From positions 1 through 12,054 of the forward strand of contig JAZNQX010000016.1 in NCBI GenBank assembly GCA_045590395.1: a DNA stretch of 12,054 nt, written 5' to 3'. Each line of letters begins with the position of its first letter. Positions within the stretch are counted from its first letter, which is position 1. Shown here in pieces: positions 5,790 to 12,054 of the stretch. The notes under the pieces are model-generated. The model saw only the letters and a program-made list of their open reading frames with translations, was not told where the DNA came from and ran no database searches. Origin of the DNA: SIG607 sp045590395 (GTDB lineage: Bacteria > Bacillota > Clostridia > Oscillospirales > Acutalibacteraceae). Both the position numbers and the translations under genes were made by a program.

Positions 5790-7886
5790 ATGCTTCTTAT
5801 AATTGCCGAAAAGCCCAGTCTTGCAAGAAATATAGTTGCAGGTATAGGCAGTATGAAGAAGTCGGGTAATTATTACGAGGGTAACGGATATATCGTTACC
5901 TGGGCGTTTGGTCATCTTTTCTCTCTCTGCGATATTGAGGACTATACCGGCCCTACCTCTACGGGTAGGTGGAGTATGGAAAATCTGCCTTGTTTCCCTG
6001 AAAATTTCAAGTTTAAATTAAGACGGGCAAATGATGGCAAAGAGGATACAGGGGTTAAGAATCAGTTCGAGCTTATATCTTCGCTTTGCAACCGCCAAGA
6101 TGTTACAGCTATAGTAAACGCAGGGGACGCTGACAGAGAAGGTGAAATTATTATTCGCCTTTGTATAACCCACGCTCTTAAAAGTGATAAAAAGTTACTT
6201 AGACTGTGGCTTCCCGACCAGACACCAGAAACCGTTGCAGCGGCGCTTTCTGATTTAAAAGAAGAAAAAGAATACGATAACCTTGCAAATGAAGGTTATG
6301 CCAGAACCTATATTGACTGGCTTTATGGTGTTAACCTTACCAGATACGCCACCCTTAAAACAGGTGTGTTACTTCGGGTGGGCAGGGTTATTGTGCCTAT
6401 TGTAAAAGCCATTTACGACAGGGATATGGCTATAAGAAATTTTGTGCCGGATATCTATTTTGCGCCTTACAGTAAAGAGGAAACAAGCGGTGAGGAAATT
6501 GAGCTTACCTCAAAGCATAAGTTTGATAAAAACCAACGAAAAAAGGCGGAAGAGCTTTGCACTTTATATAACAGCGCAGGTGCTAAAGTTACCGATAAAA
6601 AAAGCAAGAGGGACAGCCTTTCGGCAGGTAAGCTTTACTCCCTTTCAAAGCTTCAGAATGTGCTTGGTAAAAAGTATAAAATGTCTATGGACGAAAGCCT
6701 TAAAATTGTTCAGAGCCTTTATGAAAGGGGATATCTTACTTATCCCAGAACCAACTCAGAGTACCTTGCAACTGCCGAAAAGGATAAAATAGGCAGAATA
6801 ATAGTTAATATTAAAAATCTCGGTTATCCTGTAGTTATGAAGGATAAAAAGACCATTTTTGATGACAGTAAAATTGAATCTCACTCAGCCCTTACCCCTA
6901 CCTATAAAATTCCTAAAAAAAGCGACCTTACCGAAGATGAATTTAAGGTTTATCAAACGGTTTTCCGCCGCTTTGTTGCAGTTTTCTGCAGTGAGGAATG
7001 TGTGGCACAAAAAACTGAAATGCGCATAAAGGTGGGCGAGTACGAGGAATTTTTACTAAAGGGAACGGTAATTTTAGAGGCAGGTTGGACCAAGTACGAT
7101 GACTACAGAGGAAAGGATAAGGTTTTACCCTCACTTAATGTAGGCGATACGGTAAATATAAACTTTATCCCTAAAGAAAAAGAAACCTCACCGCCTAAGC
7201 ACTATACTATTGAAACCCTTAACCAGTACCTTAAAAATCCCTTCAGAGAGGATAAAGCGGCTGCTGCCGAAATGTCTGAGGAGGATGACGCTGAAGAATA
7301 TAAAGCTATGTTTGACGGTCTTGAGCTTGGTACCGAAGCTACCCGTACGGGAATTATAGATAACGCCATAAAAAGCAAGTATATACAGCTTAAAAAGGAT
7401 GTATACTCCATACTGCCTGACGGTGAATATTTAATAGAGTCGCTTACCTATATGGGTATTTCTATGGACAAATATAAAACCAGTGTTTTAGGTCAGGCGC
7501 TTAAAAAGGTATTTAAGGGCGAAATTACGGTTAGCGACAGCGTAGATATGGCAAAGGATGAAATATCTGTGGTATTTTCAAATGTAGATATGCCCTTTGC
7601 TACCGATATAAACAACGGTTTTTACGGTGATGTTATCGGTAAATGCCCTGTCTGCCAAAAAGATGTTATAAAGGGCAGATACGGCTATGGCTGTTCAGGC
7701 TATAAAGAGGGCTGTAATTTCAGAATCAGCGGCGTTATATGTAAACGCGTAATCTCCCTTAAAAGTGCTAAAATGCTGCTTGAAAAGGGAAGCACCGATG
7801 AAATTCAGGGCTTTATTTCAAAGGCGGGTAAGCCCTTTAACGCCCGTCTTGCCTTAGAGGAAAACAAAACGGTGTTTAAGTTTTAA
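5790..7886 (+). CDS. topB: Type IA DNA topoisomerase, topoisomerase III-like
   Basis: This 698-aa enzyme is expected to cut and pass single DNA strands to relax negative supercoils and decatenate DNA. The toprim domain begins LLIIAEKPS with E7 and carries DADREGE (113-119), giving the acidic Mg-binding triad. The catalytic tyrosine is Y318 in TYPRTNS (317-323), with R320 beside it. The C-terminus holds a four-cysteine zinc site (C619, C622, C635, C642) followed by a toprim-associated C-terminal repeat ending GKPFNARLAL. Length and motifs fit TopB rather than TopA. Two positions are unusual: the normally conserved GRVQTP reads GRVIVP (198-203), and the Asp usual after the PRT/PRS motif is Asn322. 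The start is chosen by its ribosome site. A class B sortase follows 14 bases later in the same transcript. A type IA topoisomerase next to a class B sortase is also seen in Tn1549-like conjugative elements, so a mobile origin is possible. Confidence 0.92.
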   Translation: MLLIIAEKPSLARNIVAGIGSMKKSGNYYEGNGYIVTWAFGHLFSLCDIEDYTGPTSTGRWSMENLPCFPENFKFKLRRANDGKEDTGVKNQFELISSLCNRQDVTAIVNAGDADREGEIIIRLCITHALKSDKKLLRLWLPDQTPETVAAALSDLKEEKEYDNLANEGYARTYIDWLYGVNLTRYATLKTGVLLRVGRVIVPIVKAIYDRDMAIRNFVPDIYFAPYSKEETSGEEIELTSKHKFDKNQRKKAEELCTLYNSAGAKVTDKKSKRDSLSAGKLYSLSKLQNVLGKKYKMSMDESLKIVQSLYERGYLTYPRTNSEYLATAEKDKIGRIIVNIKNLGYPVVMKDKKTIFDDSKIESHSALTPTYKIPKKSDLTEDEFKVYQTVFRRFVAVFCSEECVAQKTEMRIKVGEYEEFLLKGTVILEAGWTKYDDYRGKDKVLPSLNVGDTVNINFIPKEKETSPPKHYTIETLNQYLKNPFREDKAAAAEMSEEDDAEEYKAMFDGLELGTEATRTGIIDNAIKSKYIQLKKDVYSILPDGEYLIESLTYMGISMDKYKTSVLGQALKKVFKGEITVSDSVDMAKDEISVVFSNVDMPFATDINNGFYGDVIGKCPVCQKDVIKGRYGYGCSGYKEGCNFRISGVICKRVISLKSAKMLLEKGSTDEIQGFISKAGKPFNARLALEENKTVFKF

Positions 7887-7900
7887 GAAAGGTAAATTGT

Positions 7901-8773
7901 ATGAAAGAAAAGAAAAATAAAGTTTCTTTTAAAGAAATGCCAAAGGATAAAAAGAAAAAGGTAGTTATCTATAATACCCTTATAGTGTTTTTTGCGGCGG
8001 CTTTCTTGTTCTGCGGTATTAAAATCGGCTCATATTACTGGCAGGAGTTTAAAAATGAGAGCAGTACCGATAAAATTATAGAAGAGGTTGTCAGTACTCC
8101 TGAACTGCCTCAGGTAAACAGTCAGGAAAGCACATCTTCTTCCGGTGGTGGATATTACTTTGCTACTGTGCCGAAGTCTGTTGATTTTAATAAGCTTCTT
8201 AAAAAGAACAGCGACGCGGTTGGTTGGATTTTCAGTCAGAACGGTGTAATCAACTATCCTGTTTTAAAAACCGTAAATAATGATTACTATTTAGACCATA
8301 GTGTGAATAAGACAAAAAATGTAAACGGTTCTATTTTTATGAACTGTAAAAATAACGGCAAATTTACCGATAAGCATACCTTGATTTACGGTCATAGTAT
8401 GAAAAACGGCACAATGTTTGCAACATTGCTCAGATACAGAAACCAGTCATATTATGACGCTTATCCCTCACTTTATCTTTTTACACCCTACGGTAAATAC
8501 AGACTTGATATCTTTTCAGCCTATGAAACCAAAGCCGACGATAAGGTGTATTCGGTAGGCTATAATCTTGAGGATTATTCAGAGTTTGTTTCCTACGCTT
8601 TTTCAAAATCACTTGTTAAGGCAGATGTCAGCGTTACAAATGATGACAGAATAGTCACACTCTCTACCTGCGCTTACAGCAGTAATGAAGCGCGGTTTGT
8701 GGTAATTGCAAAGCTTGTACCACTGGAAGAAAATATACCTGAAACACCTGAAAAACCCGAAATTTTTGGCTAA
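7901..8773 (+). CDS. srtB: Class B sortase
   Basis: This 290-aa membrane-anchored transpeptidase should cleave sorting signals of secreted proteins and attach them to the cell wall or to other surface proteins. A basic N-terminus (KDKKKK) precedes one TM (about 22-45), giving an N-in, catalytic-domain-out topology. A Ser/Gly-rich spacer follows. The catalytic triad is visible: H165 in YGHS, C257 in TLSTCAY and R265 in EARFVV. The class B pattern is supported by VGWIFSQNGVINYPV and by YYLDHS ahead of the catalytic core. The ribosome site AGAAAGG overlaps the topoisomerase stop region, so it is probably translated from the same message. No sorting-signal substrate (LPxTG- or NPxTN-like tail) is encoded in the window, so the substrate must lie elsewhere. 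Confidence 0.92.
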   Translation: MKEKKNKVSFKEMPKDKKKKVVIYNTLIVFFAAAFLFCGIKIGSYYWQEFKNESSTDKIIEEVVSTPELPQVNSQESTSSSGGGYYFATVPKSVDFNKLLKKNSDAVGWIFSQNGVINYPVLKTVNNDYYLDHSVNKTKNVNGSIFMNCKNNGKFTDKHTLIYGHSMKNGTMFATLLRYRNQSYYDAYPSLYLFTPYGKYRLDIFSAYETKADDKVYSVGYNLEDYSEFVSYAFSKSLVKADVSVTNDDRIVTLSTCAYSSNEARFVVIAKLVPLEENIPETPEKPEIFG

Positions 8774-8779
8774 TTCTAG

Positions 8780-8808
8780 TTGCTTTTTTAAGTTTAATAT
8801 GGTAATAT
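8780..8808 (+). promoter_or_regulatory. Possible promoter upstream of ileS
   Basis: TTGCTT (8780-8785), a 17-base spacer, and TAATAT (8803-8808) preceded by TGG give a moderate match with an extended -10. It would yield a leader of about 25 bases. It overlaps the inverted repeat at 8790-8815. Read-through from the sortase is the alternative. Confidence 0.45.
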
Positions 8809-8815
8809 TAAATTT
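8790..8815. repeat. A+T-only inverted repeat before ileS
   Basis: TTTAATAT (8793-8800) and ATATTAAA (8805-8812) are perfect arms around GGTA, extendable to 11 pairs with one wobble. It coincides with the candidate -10, so it could be an operator-like site or a weak terminator for the sortase gene. An A+T-only palindrome can also arise by chance. Confidence 0.35.
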
Positions 8816-8838
8816 GTTTATTCGAAAGGGGTATTGTA

Positions 8839-11800
8839 ATGTACAATAAAGTATCCACTAATCTTAATTTTGTAGAAGAAGAAAAGAAAATAGAAAAATT
8901 CTGGCGGGACGAAAAAATATTCGAAAAGAGTATTGAAAGCCGCGCAAAAGGAGAGCCCTATGTTTTCTATGACGGTCCTCCTACTGCTAACGGTAAGCCT
9001 CATATCGGACATGTTCTCACCCGTGTTATTAAGGATATGATTCCCAGATACCGCACTATGAAGGGCTATATGGTGCCCAGAAAAGGGGGTTGGGATACTC
9101 ATGGCCTTCCCGTTGAGCTTGAGGTAGAAAAGAAGCTTGGTCTTGACGGAAAAGAGCAGATTGAAAAATACGGCCTTTCGGATTTTATTTCACACTGTAA
9201 GGAAAGCGTTTGGCAGTATAAGGGTATGTGGGAGGATTTCTCACAGACCGTTGGCTTCTGGGCTGATATGGATAACCCTTATGTTACCTATCATAACGAT
9301 TTTATTGAGTCTGAATGGTGGGCTCTTAAGGAAATTTACAATAAAAATCTTCTTTATAAGGGCTTTAAAATTGTGCCTTATTGTCCCCGTTGCGGAACAC
9401 CTCTTTCTTCTCACGAGGTAGCTCAGGGCTACAAAAACGTAAAGGAAAGAAGTGCTGTTGTACGCTTTAAGGTTGTAGGTGAGGATGCATATTTCCTTGC
9501 ATGGACGACTACACCCTGGACACTTCCATCAAACGTTGCTCTTTGTGTTAACCCTGATGATACATACATTAAGGTTAAAGCAAATGACGGTATGGTATAT
9601 TATCTCGCAGAGGCCCTGGCAGATAAGGTTCTCTCCCGTCTTGCAGGTGAGGACGCTCCTGCCTATACCGTTTTAGAAACAATGAAGGGTACAGACCTTG
9701 AAAAAAGAGAGTACGAGCCTCTCTTTGAGTGTGCCGCAAAATCTGCCGAAAAGCAGAAGAAAAAAGGCCACTTTATTACCTGTGACAGCTATGTTACTAT
9801 GAGTGATGGTACAGGTATAGTTCATATCGCGCCTGCCTTTGGTGAAGATGACGCTAAGGTTGGCAGAAAGTATGATCTTCCTTTTGTTCAGTTTGTTGAC
9901 GGTAAGGGTAATATGACAAAGGAAACCCCTTTCGCAGGTCTTTTTGTTAAGGATGCTGACCCCAAGGTACTCCTTGACCTTGATGAGAGAGGACTTCTTT
10001 TTGATGCTCCTAAATTCGAGCACGATTATCCTTTCTGCTGGCGTTGCGATACTCCTCTTATCTATTATGCAAGAGAGTCTTGGTTTATCAAGATGACCGA
10101 GGTAAGAGATGACCTTATCCGTAACAATAACACAATCAACTGGATACCCGAGAGCATTGGTAAGGGAAGATTTGGTGACTGGCTTGAGAATGTTCAGGAC
10201 TGGGGACTTTCCCGTAATCGTTACTGGGGTACTCCTCTTAATATCTGGGAATGTCAGTGCGGTCACAGACACGCTATAGGCAGTATTGCCGAGCTTAAAG
10301 AAATGAGTAGTAATTGCCCTGATGACATTGAGCTTCACCGCCCATTTGTTGACGCGGTTACCATTAAATGTAGTGAGTGCGGAGGCGAAATGCACCGTGT
10401 ACCAGAGGTTATTGACTGCTGGTTTGACTCAGGTGCTATGCCTTTTGCCCAGCATCATTATCCCTTTGAAAATAAAGAGCTTTTTGAGGCTCAGTTCCCT
10501 GCAAACTTTATTTCAGAAGCAGTTGATCAGACAAGAGGTTGGTTCTATTCACTTCTTGCTATATCTACACTGCTGTTTAATAAAGCACCCTATAAGAATG
10601 TTATTGTTTTAGGTCACGTTCAGGATGAGCACGGACAGAAAATGAGTAAATCAAAGGGCAACGCCGTTGACCCGTTTGAAGCTCTTTCTACCTACGGTGC
10701 CGATGCAGTTCGTTGGTATTTCTATACTAACTCTGCACCGTGGCTTCCTAACCGTTTCTACGGTAAGGCAGTTACCGAGGGACAGCGTAAGTTTATGGGT
10801 ACTCTCTGGAACACCTATGCATTCTATGTGCTTTATGCCGAAATAGACAAGTTTAATCCGTTGGATTATATGCTTTCCGACTGTAAGCTTTCTGTTATGG
10901 ATAAATGGCTTCTTTCCCGTATGAATTCTATGGTAAAATCGGTTGACGATAACCTTTATAACTACAGAATTCCCGAAGCCGCACGCGCACTGGAGAGCTT
11001 TGTTGACCAGCTTAGTAACTGGTATGTAAGACGCGGCAGAGAAAGATATTGGGTACAGGGTATGCCTGAGGATAAAATTGCGGCTTATATGACACTTTAT
11101 ACCGCTCTTGTTACAACCGCAAAGGCAGCCGCACCTATGATACCCTTTATGGCTGAAAATATTTATCAGAATCTTGTTAAAAATCTTGACAGCTCAGCAC
11201 CCGTTAGTATCCACCTTTGCGATTTCCCCGAGGTAGACAAGTCTGCAATAGATGAAAGCCTTGAAAATGATATGCAGAGCGTTCTTGACATAGTTGTTCT
11301 TGGCCGTGCCGCAAGAAACGGAGCTAACCTTAAGAACCGTCAGCCCCTTGGTGTCATGTATGTTAAGTGCGATAAGGAACTGAGTAAAGAAACTGTTTCT
11401 ATAATCGAAGACGAGCTGAATATAAAGAAGGTATCCTTTGTTAAGGATACAGGCGACCTTGTAAGCTATGCCTTTAAGCCACAGCTTAGAACGGTTGGTC
11501 CTAAGTATGGCAAACAGCTCACAGATATCAGAAATGCCCTTGCAAATCTTGACGGAACAGCGGCTTACGGTAAATTAAAGGTTGACGGCAAGTTGACCTT
11601 TGATTTTGAAAGCGGTACTGTAGAGCTCTTTGAGGAAGACCTGCTTATTGAAACTACACAGAAAGAGGGACTTTACACTCTTAGCGACAACGGCGTCACC
11701 GTTGCTCTTGATACAGTGCTTACCGATGAGCTTATTGAAGAAGGCTTTGTAAGAGAAATTACAAGCAAGATTCAGACAATGCGTAAAGAGGCAGGCTTTG

Positions 11801-11988
11801 AGGTTACCGACCATATTGCTGTGTATATGCAGGGTAACGAAAAGATTGCCGACATTACCGAAAATAACGCTATGGAAATTTCTGTTGATACACTGGCTGA
11901 TGAATTCGACTTTGATACTATGGACGGATACAGCAAACAGTGGGATTTAAACGGCGAAAGCGTAACTATCGGTGTTAAGAAAATTTAA
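8839..11988 (+). CDS. ileS: Isoleucyl-tRNA synthetase, type 2 (eukaryote-like)
   Basis: This 1049-aa class I synthetase charges tRNA-Ile with isoleucine in the cytoplasm. The HIGH motif is canonical (H55-I-G-H58, in PHIGH). The CP1 editing domain shows AWTTTPWTLPSN (221-232) and HIAPAFGEDD with D337/D338. Cysteine pairs in the inserted region (CPRC, CWRC, CQC with CSEC) suggest zinc-stabilised modules. KMSKS spans 601-605 and is followed by KGN. The tRNA-binding helical domain and a long C-terminal extension with no cysteines follow. The GGWDTHGLPVE signature, the length above 1000 residues, and the absence of the C-terminal zinc finger of E. coli-type enzymes place it in the type 2 group, which is generally less sensitive to mupirocin. 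The ATG follows GAAAGGGG at a spacing of seven. The 65-base leader cannot hold a T-box. Nothing looks broken. Confidence 0.96.
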   Translation: MYNKVSTNLNFVEEEKKIEKFWRDEKIFEKSIESRAKGEPYVFYDGPPTANGKPHIGHVLTRVIKDMIPRYRTMKGYMVPRKGGWDTHGLPVELEVEKKLGLDGKEQIEKYGLSDFISHCKESVWQYKGMWEDFSQTVGFWADMDNPYVTYHNDFIESEWWALKEIYNKNLLYKGFKIVPYCPRCGTPLSSHEVAQGYKNVKERSAVVRFKVVGEDAYFLAWTTTPWTLPSNVALCVNPDDTYIKVKANDGMVYYLAEALADKVLSRLAGEDAPAYTVLETMKGTDLEKREYEPLFECAAKSAEKQKKKGHFITCDSYVTMSDGTGIVHIAPAFGEDDAKVGRKYDLPFVQFVDGKGNMTKETPFAGLFVKDADPKVLLDLDERGLLFDAPKFEHDYPFCWRCDTPLIYYARESWFIKMTEVRDDLIRNNNTINWIPESIGKGRFGDWLENVQDWGLSRNRYWGTPLNIWECQCGHRHAIGSIAELKEMSSNCPDDIELHRPFVDAVTIKCSECGGEMHRVPEVIDCWFDSGAMPFAQHHYPFENKELFEAQFPANFISEAVDQTRGWFYSLLAISTLLFNKAPYKNVIVLGHVQDEHGQKMSKSKGNAVDPFEALSTYGADAVRWYFYTNSAPWLPNRFYGKAVTEGQRKFMGTLWNTYAFYVLYAEIDKFNPLDYMLSDCKLSVMDKWLLSRMNSMVKSVDDNLYNYRIPEAARALESFVDQLSNWYVRRGRERYWVQGMPEDKIAAYMTLYTALVTTAKAAAPMIPFMAENIYQNLVKNLDSSAPVSIHLCDFPEVDKSAIDESLENDMQSVLDIVVLGRAARNGANLKNRQPLGVMYVKCDKELSKETVSIIEDELNIKKVSFVKDTGDLVSYAFKPQLRTVGPKYGKQLTDIRNALANLDGTAAYGKLKVDGKLTFDFESGTVELFEEDLLIETTQKEGLYTLSDNGVTVALDTVLTDELIEEGFVREITSKIQTMRKEAGFEVTDHIAVYMQGNEKIADITENNAMEISVDTLADEFDFDTMDGYSKQWDLNGESVTIGVKKI

Positions 11989-12011
11989 TATATAAAAATA
12001 AGCCCCGACAA

Positions 12012-12054
12012 TGAAGTGAACCCCAAAGTTTAGACAAAATTAAATATTAAATTG
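12012..12054. mobile_element. Possible insertion-sequence terminus, cut by window edge
   Basis: From about 12012 the sequence reads TGAAGTGAACCCC followed by AAAGTTTAGACA. It begins with TG and has the CCCC-AAA-GTT layout that I associate from memory with the terminal inverted repeats of IS3-family elements in Firmicutes. Only one end and no transposase are in the window, so neither identity nor orientation can be confirmed. It may equally be ordinary intergenic sequence. Confidence 0.35.

Noticed and set aside
9673..10395. A 240-codon minus-strand open frame inside ileS
   Set aside because: It covers conserved IleS editing and catalytic sequence and encodes no recognisable protein; it is a shadow frame.

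Overview
The window looks like a chromosomal segment of a low-to-moderate G+C Gram-positive bacterium, most likely a Clostridia (Oscillospirales/Ruminococcaceae-like) gut lineage. This rests on a ClpC-type Clp ATPase with a UVR linker, a class B sortase, strong AAGGAG/GGGG-type ribosome binding sites, and sigma-A-like promoters. The assignment comes from gene families and style; I cannot name a species.

Layout. (1) 1-1908, plus: 3' three quarters of clpC, cut by the window edge, ending at a bidirectional terminator (1927-1957). (2) 1969-5574, minus: four co-directional genes forming one apparent operon, transcribed toward clpC from a strong promoter at 5595-5623. Every product combines membrane segments with one to three double-CxxC zinc ribbons: a secreted-domain/TM/ribbon protein, two paralogous multi-ribbon membrane proteins, and a ribbon/4-TM/SHOCT protein. 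(3) 5575-5789: divergent control region with two promoters and a hairpin. (4) 5790-8773, plus: a type IA topoisomerase (TopB-like) and a class B sortase 14 bases apart. (5) 8839-11988, plus: a complete type 2 (eukaryote-like) isoleucyl-tRNA synthetase with its own short leader and no room for a T-box. (6) 11989-12054: what looks like half of a terminator running into a possible insertion-sequence end.

The housekeeping functions are protein quality control (ClpC with ClpP), DNA topology (TopB), surface protein anchoring (sortase) and translation (IleS). The zinc-ribbon operon is the unexplained part. It is visibly A+T-richer than its flanks, lies on the opposite strand, contains an internal duplication, and its products look designed to sit together in the membrane with small metal-binding modules, probably mostly on the cytoplasmic side. 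I do not know its function; it is the best candidate here for an undescribed system. No stretch over 300 bases lacks a gene.
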